Shown here: piece after piece, positions 34,091 to 44,191 of the stretch
Numbering within the stretch: the stretch's first letter is position 1
How the letters are laid out: every line of letters starts with the position of its first letter
Origin: Sphingorhabdus sp.
Lineage (GTDB): Bacteria > Pseudomonadota > Alphaproteobacteria > Sphingomonadales > Sphingomonadaceae
Assembly: GCA_023262005.1 (NCBI GenBank)
Contig: JALREL010000154.1
Coordinates: 1-46,758, forward strand
DNA length: 46,758 bases
Direction of reading: 5' to 3'
Position numbers and translations under genes: made by a program
The notes under the pieces: model-generated
What the model was told of the DNA's origin: nothing
Seen by the model: only the letters and a program-made list of their open reading frames with translations
Database searches by the model: none

Positions 34091-34208
34091 ATCGTCATAA
34101 CATGACGTTACTTTTGACATTTTCGGCCAAGCTTTGGACCAACTGCGCCAAAACAAGACGTTATAACGATTGCAAGTTTACATCGGCGGCTGCCATAGCG
34201 ACTCGGTG

Positions 34209-35246
34209 ATGTACAATTTGGCCCGTCCGCTGCTGTTCGCCTTCGACGCCGAGTCGGCACATGGTTTGTCGCTCGCTGCGTTGCGCCTTTTGCCCATAAG
34301 TTCCGCCCGCCGATCCCCGCCGGAATTAAGCGTCAATTTCGCAGGTTTGCATTTTCCTTCGCCAGTCGGGCTGGCGCCAGGTTATGACAAGAATGCCGAG
34401 ATTTTCGCCAAAGCCTATGGCATCGGCTTCGGCTTTGTTGAAATCGGCACCGTCACACCATTACCGCAAGCCGGCAACCCCCGGCCCCGGCTGTTCCGGC
34501 TGGTGGAAGATCGTGCCGTCATCAATCGCATGGGCTTCAACAATGAAGGGATGGAGGCTGCTGCGAGCCGGATCGGAGCCATAGCGCGCCAGCATCGCGT
34601 CGGGCCGCTTGGAATCAACATAGGAGCCAACAAGGACAGCGAAGATCGTATCGCCGATTATGAAAAAGCGATGGCCCGTCTGGCGCCATTGGCGGATTAT
34701 GTGACCGTCAATATCAGCTCCCCCAACACACCAGGTTTGCGCGCGCTTCAGGATAAGTCGGCACTTGATGATTTGCTGCTGCGGGTTCGGGCAGTGGCAC
34801 CTGACGGTCCGCCGCTGTTTCTGAAAGTTGCTCCGGATCTGGAGCCCGCAGACATCGATGATATTGCCGCCGTTGCCATCGAACGTGGCATCGATGCTCT
34901 AATCATCAGCAATACGACTATCACCCGACCCCCGCTGCAATCATCGCATGCCACCGAAGCCGGTGGGCTCTCCGGCGCGCCCTTGAAATCGCTGGCACAG
35001 CAGCGCCTGACCGATTTTCGCAAGGCCACCGGTGGACGCATCGGTTTGATCGGGGTGGGGGGCATTGCTTCAGCCGAAGATGCCTATGCCCGCATCCGTG
35101 CCGGGGCGTCGCTGGTACAGCTATACAGCGCACTCGTTTACGAAGGCCCATATCTGGCGCGACGGATCAACAAGGGTTTGATCGAGTTGCTACGCCGGGA
35201 TGGATTCGCCAACATTTCCGAAGCAGTCGGGGTTGATGTCGATTGA
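34209..35246 (+). CDS. pyrD: Dihydroorotate dehydrogenase (quinone), class 2
   Basis: A 345-residue membrane-associated flavoprotein that oxidises dihydroorotate to orotate, passing electrons to ubiquinone, in pyrimidine synthesis. It shows the N-terminal helix domain (MYNLARPLLFAFDAESAHGL) of class 2 enzymes, VGLAPGYDKNAEI, VINRMGFNNEGME, TVNISSPNTPGLR with the catalytic Ser, LIISNTTITRP and LIGVGGIASAEDA for FMN phosphate. ATG 34209 is preferred over TTG 34170. The 268-base gap before it holds two small palindromes and the orphan terminator on the other strand. It is followed by ggt 40 bases on. Confidence 0.97.
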   Translation: MYNLARPLLFAFDAESAHGLSLAALRLLPISSARRSPPELSVNFAGLHFPSPVGLAPGYDKNAEIFAKAYGIGFGFVEIGTVTPLPQAGNPRPRLFRLVEDRAVINRMGFNNEGMEAAASRIGAIARQHRVGPLGINIGANKDSEDRIADYEKAMARLAPLADYVTVNISSPNTPGLRALQDKSALDDLLLRVRAVAPDGPPLFLKVAPDLEPADIDDIAAVAIERGIDALIISNTTITRPPLQSSHATEAGGLSGAPLKSLAQQRLTDFRKATGGRIGLIGVGGIASAEDAYARIRAGASLVQLYSALVYEGPYLARRINKGLIELLRRDGFANISEAVGVDVD

Positions 35247-35286
35247 TGCCTTGCCAAGCAGCGTGCGGGGATTACGGAGATTAACG

Positions 35287-37035
35287 ATGAGAAAATTGAT
35301 CCTCTTTGCTGTCGCCCTTTTTGCCGTTGCATCGTCGCCCGCCACTGCGCGGAGCCAAGCCATTGCCAGTTCGGCCGATCCTCGCGCTACCGCTGCGGGG
35401 GCCGAGATTTTGGCGAAAGGTGGCTCGGCTGCCGATGCGACAATGGCGATGATGCTGGCACTCACAGTCGTTGAACCGCAGTCCAGCGGTATCGGCGGTG
35501 GCGGCTTCCTCGTCCATTATGATGCCGAAGGCGGGAAAATCAGCACGATCAATGGCCGCGAAACCGCGCCTGCGGCTGCGACGCCCCAGCGTTTCACCGA
35601 TGCAAATGGCAAGCCCATTCCGTTCCTGCAGGCGTTTCCGGGCGGGAAATCTGTGGGTGTTCCCGGCAATATCCGCCTGATGGCAGAGGCGCATCGTAAA
35701 TGGGGCAAGCTCAAATGGGCGGAGATTTTCAAGCCCGCCATTCGCCTTGCCGACAAGGGTTTTGTCGTCAACCGCACGCTGGAGTCGCGACTGGCGATGA
35801 TCCAGCGCCTGTGGCCGCAGTTTGAAACCGCACGTTCGATCTACTGGGTGGATGGAAAGCCCGCAAAGGCCGGGATGACCCTGCGCAATCCCGAACTTGC
35901 CAAGACCTTGCGGTTGATCGCCAAGAAAGGGCCCGATGCCTTTTACACGGGTGCGATTGCAAACAGCATCGTCGATACCGTCAATAAAAGCGTTGTTGCC
36001 CCCGGCGACATGACGCTGGCCGATCTGGCCGCCTATAAAGCGGTCGAACAAAATGCCGTTTGCGCGCCCTATCGCGTGTATGTCATCTGCGGCATGGCAC
36101 CGCCATCCTCGGGCGCGACCACCGTGATCCAGATTCTCGGAACGCTCGAGCGTTTCGACATGAAGGCGCTCGGCAAGGATGATCCTAAGTCTTGGTTCCT
36201 GATCGGTCAGGCGATGCAACTCGCTTATGCCGATCGCGAAAAATATCTCGGCGATGCATCCTTTGTGCAGGTTCCGGTCACCGGACTGATCGACAAAGCC
36301 TATCTGGCCGAACGCTCTGCCCTGATTGATCCATCAAAGGCGCGGGCAGACTATCCGGCGGGTAATCCCCCGGGGGCGATGCCGCGAACTGCTGCGATTT
36401 CGGGCGAAGTTGCAGGAACCACCCACTTTTCCGCGGTCGACGCCAAGGGAAGCATCGCCAATATGACCTCGACCATTGAGGGACCGTTCGGCAGCCAATT
36501 GATTGCCGGGGGCTTCTTCCTCAACAACGAACTCACTGATTTCACTTTCGCACCGGAAAAAGACGGCGCGCCGGTTGCCAACCGCGTTGAAGGCGGGAAA
36601 CGCCCCTTGTCATCCATGGCGCCAACCATTGTGTTCAACCGCGAAGGAAAGCCTGTGCTCGCGCTCGGATCGGCCGGTGGTAAGCGCATCATCATGCACG
36701 TGACCAAGACGCTTGTTGGCGTGCTTGATTTCGGCCTCCCGCTCAAGGAAGCGATTGCGCTTCCGAATATCTATTTTGGCGGCGGTGCTTTGCTGGTTGA
36801 GGAGAATACCACACTCGCCACCATGGCACAGCAACTGGCCAATTTCGGCCAACCTGTGAAGCCTGAGGATCTAGGGTCTAAGGTAAATGGCTTGCAGCTT
36901 ATCGATGGGCAATGGACGGGTGCAGCCGATCCGCGCAGCGAGGGCAATGTAGTCGCTGTCGACAAAAAGGGTAAGCAGACGGTAATTGACGGCAATCAAA
37001 TCAAGGATGGAGCGCCAGCTGCCAGCGTGGGCTGA
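35287..37035 (+). CDS. ggt: Gamma-glutamyltransferase (glutathione hydrolase)
   Basis: A 582-residue periplasmic proenzyme that cleaves glutathione and gamma-glutamyl peptides. The signal peptide runs to about residue 22 (LILFAVALFAVASSPATA). The substrate-binding NGRETAP is at 90-96. The autocatalytic cleavage site is before Thr378 in GTTHFSAVD, the new N-terminus and nucleophile of the small subunit. TIEGPFGSQL and KRPLSSMAPTIV are also conserved. ATG 35287 follows GGAG (35276-35279); the longer frame to 35200 overlaps pyrD. Length is usual for the family. Confidence 0.96.
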   Translation: MRKLILFAVALFAVASSPATARSQAIASSADPRATAAGAEILAKGGSAADATMAMMLALTVVEPQSSGIGGGGFLVHYDAEGGKISTINGRETAPAAATPQRFTDANGKPIPFLQAFPGGKSVGVPGNIRLMAEAHRKWGKLKWAEIFKPAIRLADKGFVVNRTLESRLAMIQRLWPQFETARSIYWVDGKPAKAGMTLRNPELAKTLRLIAKKGPDAFYTGAIANSIVDTVNKSVVAPGDMTLADLAAYKAVEQNAVCAPYRVYVICGMAPPSSGATTVIQILGTLERFDMKALGKDDPKSWFLIGQAMQLAYADREKYLGDASFVQVPVTGLIDKAYLAERSALIDPSKARADYPAGNPPGAMPRTAAISGEVAGTTHFSAVDAKGSIANMTSTIEGPFGSQLIAGGFFLNNELTDFTFAPEKDGAPVANRVEGGKRPLSSMAPTIVFNREGKPVLALGSAGGKRIIMHVTKTLVGVLDFGLPLKEAIALPNIYFGGGALLVEENTTLATMAQQLANFGQPVKPEDLGSKVNGLQLIDGQWTGAADPRSEGNVVAVDKKGKQTVIDGNQIKDGAPAASVG

Positions 37036-37118
37036 AGCAAACTTGCCTAGCCCGCACCGGAAAGCTAGCGTTTGGTATAGAGCGAGTCCGAAAACGGGCC
37101 GCCCCCGGGAGAGTATTG

Positions 37119-38924
37119 GTGGACGATAACTTCAACGATTTTGAATCGATTCCGAACCTGGTGAGCATGTTCCTGTCGCGTGCGGAACTGCGCGGCGACC
37201 GGCCATTTCTGGGGTATAAGCATGGCGACGAGTGGCGCACCATCAGCTGGGCCGAAACCGCGCGCCGCGTGGCCGGATTGGCCAAAGCGCTGAAAGCCAT
37301 GGGCTTGAAGAAAGGCGACCGGGTGATGCTGGTTTCCGAAAACCGGCCCGAATGGTGCATCGCCGATCTTGGTATCATGGCGGCAGGTTGCGTCACCGTG
37401 CCCACTTATGTCACCAATACCGAACGCGACCACCAGCACATACTCGACAACAGCCAGTCGCGCGCAGTGATCGTGTCGACTGCAAAGCTGGCGCAGCAAT
37501 TGATGCCTGCCGTGGTCCGTTCATCCGAATGCGAATTTGTCATCGGCATGGAGCCGCTGAAAGTAAGCCAGCGCGGCCAGCAGAAGCACCATGATTGGGC
37601 CGACCTGGTGCAAGGCACCGATGCCGATGTCGCAGCGCTGAAGGAAGAAATGGCGAAGGTCGGCAGGAACGAACTGGCCTGCATCATTTACACCAGCGGA
37701 ACCGGCGGCGCACCACGCGGCGTGATGCTGCATCATGGATCGATTATCTGCAATGTCGACGGTGCTGCCGAAGTGCTGCGTGAGGATTTCGGCCTCGATA
37801 ATGAGCGCTTCCTCTCCTTCCTACCATTGAGCCACGCTTATGAGCATTCGGGTGGGCAGTTCCTGCCTATCGGCGTGGGTGCCGAGATTTACTATTCGGA
37901 GGGGCTGGAGAAGCTCGCGAGCAATATCGAGGAAACCCAGCCTACGATCATGGTCGTCGTGCCTCGTCTGTTTGAGGTGCTGCGCCAGCGCATGATCAAG
38001 AATGTCGAAAAGCAGGGCAAGTTCCCGACCTACCTGCTCGACAAGGCGCTGAGCATTGGTGAGCGCGACTATGGCGGCAAGGGGCGGTTCCGCGATGCAC
38101 CGATGAAGCTGCTGCTTTCGCGGACCCTGCTGCCGAAAATCCGTGCCCGCTTTGGTGGCCGTATGAAGGCGATGGTATCAGGCGGTGCGCCGCTCAATCC
38201 CGATATCGGTATCTTCTTCCAGTCGCTCGGAATCACTTTGCTGCAAGGCTATGGGCAGACCGAAAGCGGCCCGGTGGTCAGTTGTAACCGCCCGCAAATC
38301 GGCCTCAAGATGGACACAGTCGGCCCGCCGCTGAAAGGTGTTGAGGTCAAGATTGCGGAAGATGGCGAAATCCTTGTGCGCGGCGAACTCGTCATGCTCG
38401 GTTATTGGCGCAATGAAGCTGAAACCGATCGCGTGATCAAGGACGGCTGGCTGCACACCGGTGATATCGGGCATCTCGATGAAAAGGGCCGGATCAAGAT
38501 TACCGACCGGAAGAAGGACATCATCGTCAACGACAAGGGCGACAATGTCGCACCGCAAAAGGTGGAGGGAATGCTGACGCTGCAGCCCGAAATTCTACAG
38601 GCGATGGTTTCTGGCGACAAGCGGCCTTACATTGTCGGTCTGGTTGTCCCCGATCCCGAATGGGCGCTCGATTGGGCACGCGAGCAAGGCATGAAATATG
38701 ACTTTGCCGAGTTGCAGGATAATCCGCAATTTCGCGCAGCGGTTCGCGCCGCTGTCGATCGGGTGAACAAGGATCTGTCGGTGATCGAAAAGGTCCGCCA
38801 GTTCGAATTTGCCGATGAACCCTTCACGATCGAAAATGGCGAAATGACGCCTAGCATGAAGATCCGCCGCCACATGATCCGTGATCGCTACAAGGATCGC
38901 CTCGACGGGATGTATAAAGCCTAA
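37119..38924 (+). CDS. Long-chain acyl-CoA synthetase (FadD/ACSL-like)
   Basis: A 601-residue AMP-forming ligase. The P-loop reads [13 protein letters not shown] (near residue 190), with Arg where Lys is usual. [14 protein letters not shown] is the A5 region, [21 protein letters not shown] the A7 region and [20 protein letters not shown] the A8 region. [16 protein letters not shown] carries the C-terminal Lys. This eukaryotic-like ACSL pattern suits long-chain fatty acids. Start: GTG 37119 has GGGAG at a good distance; TTG 37116 is the alternative. The 3' end overlaps ung by four bases, convergent. Confidence 0.92.
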   Translation: MDDNFNDFESIPNLVSMFLSRAELRGDRPFLGYKHGDEWRTISWAETARRVAGLAKALKAMGLKKGDRVMLVSENRPEWCIADLGIMAAGCVTVPTYVTNTERDHQHILDNSQSRAVIVSTAKLAQQLMPAVVRSSECEFVIGMEPLKVSQRGQQKHHDWADLVQGTDADVAALKEEMAKVGRNELACIIYTSGTGGAPRGVMLHHGSIICNVDGAAEVLREDFGLDNERFLSFLPLSHAYEHSGGQFLPIGVGAEIYYSEGLEKLASNIEETQPTIMVVVPRLFEVLRQRMIKNVEKQGKFPTYLLDKALSIGERDYGGKGRFRDAPMKLLLSRTLLPKIRARFGGRMKAMVSGGAPLNPDIGIFFQSLGITLLQGYGQTESGPVVSCNRPQIGLKMDTVGPPLKGVEVKIAEDGEILVRGELVMLGYWRNEAETDRVIKDGWLHTGDIGHLDEKGRIKITDRKKDIIVNDKGDNVAPQKVEGMLTLQPEILQAMVSGDKRPYIVGLVVPDPEWALDWAREQGMKYDFAELQDNPQFRAAVRAAVDRVNKDLSVIEKVRQFEFADEPFTIENGEMTPSMKIRRHMIRDRYKDRLDGMYKA

Positions 38925-39607
38925 AGCGCAGGGAGCGCCCAGTCGATGGGCGCCAAACCCTTGCTTTCAAGGAAGGCGTTGCACTTTGAAAAGTGCCGGC
39001 AACCAAGGAAGCCATTATGCGCGGACAAAGGCGAGGGGTGCGCAGCCTTGAGCACCAGATGCTTGGACGTGTCGACAAACGCCGCCTTCTTTTGCGCATA
39101 AGCGCCCCAAAGCAGGAAGACGACCGGATCGTCCTTTGCATTCACCAGCCGGATGACCGCATCGGTAAAGCGTTCCCACCCCTTGCCCTGGTGTGACGCG
39201 GCTTTCGCCATTTCAACCGTGAGCACGCTGTTGAGCAACAGCACACCCTGATTGGCCCAATGTTCAAGGAAGCCATGGCGCGGCCGTTCGATGCCTAAGT
39301 CCGACTGCAGTTCCTTGTAGATGTTGACCAGGCTCGGCGGCGGACGGACGCCGGGTTTGACGCTAAAGCACAGCCCATGCGCTTGTCCCGGGCCATGATA
39401 AGGATCCTGCCCCAGGATCACGACGCGCACCTTGTCGAGCGGCGTCAGGTCCATGGCCCGGAACCATTCTCCGCCCTTCGGAAAAATATGCTTTCCCGAT
39501 GCCTTTTCCGCGATAAGGAAGGCGCGCAATTGCGCCATGTAATCGGCTTCAAATTCGGGCAGCAATGGCGCCTTCCAGCTTTGGTGGAGGGCGATATTGT
39601 CCGTCAT
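38921..39607 (-). CDS. ung: Uracil-DNA glycosylase
   Basis: A 228-residue family 1 UDG that removes uracil from DNA. The water-activating motif GQDPYHGPG (66-74) contains the catalytic Asp68. The Leu-loop [18 protein letters not shown] contains the catalytic His. [12 protein letters not shown] is the conserved core strand with the uracil-binding Asn region upstream. Start ATG 39607 overlaps the gltX stop (ATGA), so the two genes are translationally coupled. The neighbour on the other side is convergent. Confidence 0.97.
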   Translation of the reverse strand: MTDNIALHQSWKAPLLPEFEADYMAQLRAFLIAEKASGKHIFPKGGEWFRAMDLTPLDKVRVVILGQDPYHGPGQAHGLCFSVKPGVRPPPSLVNIYKELQSDLGIERPRHGFLEHWANQGVLLLNSVLTVEMAKAASHQGKGWERFTDAVIRLVNAKDDPVVFLLWGAYAQKKAAFVDTSKHLVLKAAHPSPLSAHNGFLGCRHFSKCNAFLESKGLAPIDWALPAL

Positions 39608-41115
39608 TCGGCTGCTTCAGCCTTGGCCAATGCTGCAGTCCAAGCTTCGGTTTCCTTTTTGCTGGCAGGACCCAATAATTCCATCGCGTGGCGCAGGCGT
39701 TCGCGCAATATGTCGCGGCCAAGATGGGTGATTGCGTCGAACAAAGGAACGCCCTGTGGAGCGCCCAATACGGCAAGGTAGAAGGCGCGGATCATGTCCT
39801 TCAGTTTGATCTCAAGCGCAGCGGCTGTCTTGCGCAGCGCGGCATCGACGCCATCCTTGTTCCACTCGATCATCGCGTCAAACTGTTGCAGGGCAAGCGT
39901 ATAGGCCGCACGTTGCTGGTCGGGTTCGATCTTCACCCCGTCGCGGAGTTTTTCGGCCGTCAGGCTTTCGATGCGGTTCATGAAGAAGGGCGCTACAAGC
40001 GCACCCAGATCGCCCAACTTCACGATGCGGCTTTGCGCCATTTCTGCGATCGGCGTCAGATAGGAGTCATTGAGCGCCCATTTGCGCACTTCGCCGAGGA
40101 ATTGTTCGGTGGTCAGCTCTTCACGCATGTAGCGTCCGTTGAGCCAGTCCAATTTCGAGGTGTCGAACACTGGCCCGCCCAGCGAGATATTGGCGACGTC
40201 AAACCCGTCGATCAGTTCCGGCAGAGAGGTCTTTTCATCCTCTTCACTCGCGCTCTTGATAAACAGGCCGAGGAAATTTTGCATCGCCGCAGGCAGATAT
40301 CCGGCGCGTTGATAATATAGGATGCTCGTCGGGTTCTTGCGCTTTGACAACTTGGACCGGTCGGCATTGCGCAACAATGGCAGGTGCGTGAGCACCGGCG
40401 GCTCCCAGCCGAAATATTGATACAGCAACAGATGCTTGGGCGCCGACGAAATCCACTCCTCGCCGCGCATCACATGGGTGATGCCCATCAGGTGATCGTC
40501 CACAACATTGGCGAGGTGATAGGTCGGCAAGCCGTCCGACTTCATCAGCACCTGCATGTCGACGACCGAATATTCGAACTCGATCGGCCCGCGCAGCGTA
40601 TCCTGCACAACGCAAACGCCCTCATTGGGCACCATCATGCGCACGACATGGCTCATGCCTTTGGCGTCGCGCTCGGCGCATTCGGCTTGGGTCAGTTTTG
40701 CGCAGCGCCCATCATATTTCGGCGGCTGCTTTGCCGCCATCTGCTGCGCGCGCATGCTCGCCAGCTCTTCGGGCGTGCAATAGCATTTGAAGGCGTGGCC
40801 ATCGTTGAGCAGCCGGTTGCAATGCTCGGTATAGATCGCACTGCGCTCCGACTGGCGATAGGGGCCGTGTGGACCGCCGACATCGGGGCCTTCATCCCAG
40901 CTGAGGCCCAGCCAGCGGAGCGAATCGAGAATCTTTTCTTCGGATTCGCGCGTCGAACGCACCTGATCAGTGTCCTCGATACGCAGCAGGAACTGCCCAC
41001 CATGCTTCTTGGCAAAGCAATAGTTGATCAGCGCGATATAAGCGGTGCCAACATGCGGGTCGCCGGTGGGCGAGGGGGCTACGCGGGTGCGGACGGGCTT
41101 GGTGATTTCAGTCAT
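39604..41115 (-). CDS. gltX: Glutamate--tRNA ligase
   Basis: A 503-residue class I aminoacyl-tRNA synthetase. The HIGH-type motif appears in [17 protein letters not shown] (13-29), and the KMSKS-type motif in [10 protein letters not shown] near 250. The enzyme charges tRNA-Glu and, in bacteria without GlnRS, may also charge tRNA-Gln; the sequence does not decide that. ATG 41115 ([12 protein letters not shown]) was chosen over the upstream 41133 start because the domain begins there. ung follows with a 4-base overlap. The opposite strand carries a long false frame. Confidence 0.96.
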   Translation of the reverse strand: MTEITKPVRTRVAPSPTGDPHVGTAYIALINYCFAKKHGGQFLLRIEDTDQVRSTRESEEKILDSLRWLGLSWDEGPDVGGPHGPYRQSERSAIYTEHCNRLLNDGHAFKCYCTPEELASMRAQQMAAKQPPKYDGRCAKLTQAECAERDAKGMSHVVRMMVPNEGVCVVQDTLRGPIEFEYSVVDMQVLMKSDGLPTYHLANVVDDHLMGITHVMRGEEWISSAPKHLLLYQYFGWEPPVLTHLPLLRNADRSKLSKRKNPTSILYYQRAGYLPAAMQNFLGLFIKSASEEDEKTSLPELIDGFDVANISLGGPVFDTSKLDWLNGRYMREELTTEQFLGEVRKWALNDSYLTPIAEMAQSRIVKLGDLGALVAPFFMNRIESLTAEKLRDGVKIEPDQQRAAYTLALQQFDAMIEWNKDGVDAALRKTAAALEIKLKDMIRAFYLAVLGAPQGVPLFDAITHLGRDILRERLRHAMELLGPASKKETEAWTAALAKAEAAE

Positions 41116-41199
41116 GCGGCGGGCCTCTACCAAGCTGCAACCATCTTGTCATCTTTGCGGTTCATCGGCACATCATTGCAAAGGACAAGAGGACTCAGA

Positions 41200-42543
41200 A
41201 TGCAAATCAGCCGCCGCCAGTTTAACTTCGGTTTGGGAAGCATTGCTTTTGCCGGGATAGCGGCGCGTGCCTATAGCCAGATACCGCCACAGGCCCGCAG
41301 CGAAGTTCCCGGATATGGCGCGCTTGTGCGCGATCCGAATAATTTGATCGATCTACCCAAAGGCTTCTCCTACCGCGTGATCTCTCGTTTCGGGAACATC
41401 ATGGATGATGGTTTCCTTGTCCCCAGCGCGGGCGATGGCATGGGTGCGTTTGCGGCAGGCAAGGGCAAGGTCGCGCTGGTTCGTAACCATGAACTCAATA
41501 TCCGCGATGGTCGCTTCGGGCCATTTCCGGGCAAGGTGGCTGATGATTTTGCCGCCTATGATCGCGGCAAGGATGGGATGCCGCTTCCGGGCGGAACCAC
41601 GACGCTGATTTATGACCTAAAATCGCAGCGCGTGGAGAAACAGTGGCTCAGCCTCTCTGGAACGCTTCGCAACTGTGCAGGCGGGATTACGCCATGGGGC
41701 AGCTGGCTCACCTGTGAGGAAAATGTGACCCGCGCCGGCGATACCGTAGGCAAGGATCATGGCTATATTTTCGAAGTGCCATCGGGCCATATGGGCTTGG
41801 TCAATCCAGTGCCGCTCAAAGCGATGGGCCGTTTCAATCATGAAGCGGCATGTATCGATCCGCGGACCGGCATTGCCTATCTGACCGAAGACCGCGACGA
41901 CAGCCTGCTCTATCGTTTCCTGCCCAATGCCAAGGGAGAGCTTGCCAAGGGAGGCAAGCTCGAGGCGTTGGTGCTCGATGGCATCGGCGATAGCCGGAAC
42001 TGGAGCGAAGCAACGGTTGTTCGGGACAAGTCCTATTCTGCACGCTGGATCCCGCTCGACAACCCGGAGGCGCCTGAAGATGATCTGCGAAAGCGCGGCG
42101 CGGCGAGGGGGGCCACATTGTTTGCGCGCGGTGAGGGTATCTGGTGGGGCAATGGCGAGCTTTACTTCACCTGCACTGATGGAGGTGCGGCCAAATTTGG
42201 CCAGATTTTCCGCTTGCGGCCGGGTGTTGCGGGCGCAGCAGACAAGCTTGACCTGTTCTATGAGTCGACCGATGGCGGTGCTTACAACTATGGTGACAAT
42301 CTATGCGTGATGCCGACGGGGCATCTGATGGTCTGCGAAGACCAATATACCGATATCACCGACAACCACCTGCGCGGTATCACCCCCGCCGGCAAGGCCT
42401 ACACCTTTGCCAAGAGCCGGGTGCAGACCGAATTTGCCGGCGCCTGTTTTGCGCCCGACGGATCGACGCTGTTCGTCAACCTGATGTGGCCGACGATGAC
42501 GCTGGCGATTACGGGGCCGTGGAGGCGGGTGAAGGCCAGCTAA
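41200..42543 (+). CDS. PhoX-like phosphatase (DUF839), Tat-exported
   Basis: A 447-residue protein. The N-terminus has a Tat signal, SRRQFNFGLGSIAFAGIA (4-21). The body fits DUF839/PhoX beta-propeller phosphatases: GTLRNCAGGITPWGSWLTCEE, GRFNHEAACIDPRTGIAYLTED, TCTDGGAAKFGQIFRL, DNLCVMPTGHLMVCED and EFAGACFAPDGSTLFVN. Known PhoX enzymes are calcium- and iron-dependent alkaline phosphatases. ATG 41200 follows AGAGGA; the long open frame upstream of it is antisense to gltX. It is convergent with the PhoD-like gene six bases beyond. No Pho box was found by eye. Confidence 0.9.
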   Translation: MQISRRQFNFGLGSIAFAGIAARAYSQIPPQARSEVPGYGALVRDPNNLIDLPKGFSYRVISRFGNIMDDGFLVPSAGDGMGAFAAGKGKVALVRNHELNIRDGRFGPFPGKVADDFAAYDRGKDGMPLPGGTTTLIYDLKSQRVEKQWLSLSGTLRNCAGGITPWGSWLTCEENVTRAGDTVGKDHGYIFEVPSGHMGLVNPVPLKAMGRFNHEAACIDPRTGIAYLTEDRDDSLLYRFLPNAKGELAKGGKLEALVLDGIGDSRNWSEATVVRDKSYSARWIPLDNPEAPEDDLRKRGAARGATLFARGEGIWWGNGELYFTCTDGGAAKFGQIFRLRPGVAGAADKLDLFYESTDGGAYNYGDNLCVMPTGHLMVCEDQYTDITDNHLRGITPAGKAYTFAKSRVQTEFAGACFAPDGSTLFVNLMWPTMTLAITGPWRRVKAS

Positions 42544-42549
42544 GCTGGC

Positions 42550-44187
42550 TTAAGCCAGTTTCCGCGTCCCGTGCTGGGCCGTCATCCGGTGCAAGCCGGC
42601 GAGGTTTGGTTTGCGATCCTTCACCGTTTCGACAAAGCGCCATTCACTCGTGGCGCGTTCGGCAGTCAGTTCGACCAGCATGTAACCTCGGCGGCTGCTA
42701 TCCATCCACTTCAGACCGTTGTTGCGCTCGACTACGCCCTTGGCGACGGTCGTTGGCGGCGCGCCTGTGAAATAGGCTTCGAAGCCGGGTGAACTGACGC
42801 TTTGGCCCGCCAGTTCCACGCCTGCGGCCTTGCCATCGTGCTGCAAATCGAAAGCCCAGGCATTGTGGCTGTCGCCTGTCAATACGACCAGATCGGCGTT
42901 GGAATTCTGCGCAGCCGATAGCGAGCGTGCACGTGCCGCCGGATAACCGTCCCACGCATCGAGATTGGCCGGGATTCCTGCCTTCGCCGCCATCGCCCCG
43001 CGTCGCACGCGCGCTTTGGCAAAATCTGGAGCATCGGGCGCCAGCCAGTTGACTGTCTCGTCGGGCTGCAGGATCGTGCCCATGATTGTTTGTTGTGCCC
43101 AGATATTCCACTTGGCCTTGCTGCTTTGGAATCCTCGGCTCAACCAATCTTCCTGGCTTGTGCCCAGCATAGTGCGGTCTGCCGACTGCCAATCACCTTG
43201 GGTGAACGCCTTGATTGCGGCCAATGTGCCCGCTTCGTCGACGCCCCTGAGGATCTGCAACTCGGCAGGTTTGGATCGTGCGCCGATGCGGCTTTCGGTC
43301 ATGAAGATTTCAGCGAGGTCGCCGATGCGATAGTTGCTCCACCGCTTGCCATCGTCGATATCGCGCACGGGCATCCATTCGCGCCAAGCTTTCTCAGCCG
43401 CGGCTTTGCGCGTCTGCCAATCGCCTTCATCGGCCTGATGATTTTGTGCGCCATTTGCATAGGCATCATTGGCAAATTCATGGTCATCCCACATGCATAG
43501 CATCGGCGCGCGCGCGTGGATCGCCTGCAAATCCGGGTCAGCGCGATAGCTGGCGTAGCGCAGACGATAATCGGCCAGGCTTACAATTTCATTGGCCGGC
43601 TCGATCAAACGTCCGGCTATCGCATCCTTTACGGATGGGTAATCGCCGCGCTGATATTCGTAGATATAGTCGCCCAAATGCAGAGCGATGTCGAAGTCGC
43701 CGGTTTGGGCTGCATGCGCATAGGCGTTGAACCAGCCAAAAGGCATGTTCGAGCAAGAGAAGACTGCCATCCGGTACCGCTTGATACCTTTGGTCGGCAA
43801 CGTTCGTGTGCGCCCGATGGGGGATATGCTGCCATCGGGCGCGACGAAGCGGTAATAGTATGCGCGCCCCGGCTTCAGGCCGCGCAGGATGGTTTTGGCA
43901 GTATAGTCGCGATCCGGCGTAGCGACGGCTTCTGCCCCCGCGACGATTTTCCGGAAAGTGGCGGTTTCGCTGATTTCTGCCTTCAATCTGGTTTCGGCAA
44001 GGTCGGACACAAAACGCGTCCACAATAGGATCGAATTTTGCGAGGGCTCACCGCTAGCTACGCCATGGCTGAAACCCTTGGTGAGCGCCGCCTGCATTGC
44101 CGCCATGGCGCCGCCAGGCAAGCTGAGCGCGCCCAGCCCGAAGGCGCCAGTTTTGAGCAAAAGGCGGCGGTCGATCGGAGCAGTCAT
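42550..44187 (-). CDS. PhoD-family alkaline phosphatase, Tat-exported
   Basis: A 545-residue phosphodiesterase/monoesterase of the PhoD family. The Tat-type signal is DRRLLLKTGAFGLGALSLPG (6-25). FSCSNMPFGWFNAY, LGDYIYEYQRGDY, MLCMWDDHEFANDA and VLTGDSHNAWAF carry the Asp, Asn and His metal ligands. A fibronectin-like N-terminal domain (about 30-130) is typical. ATG 44187 (MTAPIDRR) was chosen over the frame to 44208. The DUF3667 gene ends four bases upstream of it, so the two are probably co-transcribed. Confidence 0.93.
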   Translation of the reverse strand: MTAPIDRRLLLKTGAFGLGALSLPGGAMAAMQAALTKGFSHGVASGEPSQNSILLWTRFVSDLAETRLKAEISETATFRKIVAGAEAVATPDRDYTAKTILRGLKPGRAYYYRFVAPDGSISPIGRTRTLPTKGIKRYRMAVFSCSNMPFGWFNAYAHAAQTGDFDIALHLGDYIYEYQRGDYPSVKDAIAGRLIEPANEIVSLADYRLRYASYRADPDLQAIHARAPMLCMWDDHEFANDAYANGAQNHQADEGDWQTRKAAAEKAWREWMPVRDIDDGKRWSNYRIGDLAEIFMTESRIGARSKPAELQILRGVDEAGTLAAIKAFTQGDWQSADRTMLGTSQEDWLSRGFQSSKAKWNIWAQQTIMGTILQPDETVNWLAPDAPDFAKARVRRGAMAAKAGIPANLDAWDGYPAARARSLSAAQNSNADLVVLTGDSHNAWAFDLQHDGKAAGVELAGQSVSSPGFEAYFTGAPPTTVAKGVVERNNGLKWMDSSRRGYMLVELTAERATSEWRFVETVKDRKPNLAGLHRMTAQHGTRKLA

Positions 44188-44191
44188 TCGG

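Noticed and set aside
40384-41199. 272-residue N-terminal extension of the PhoX-like protein
   Set aside because: This part is antisense to gltX. The Tat signal and a ribosome binding site mark the true start at 41200.
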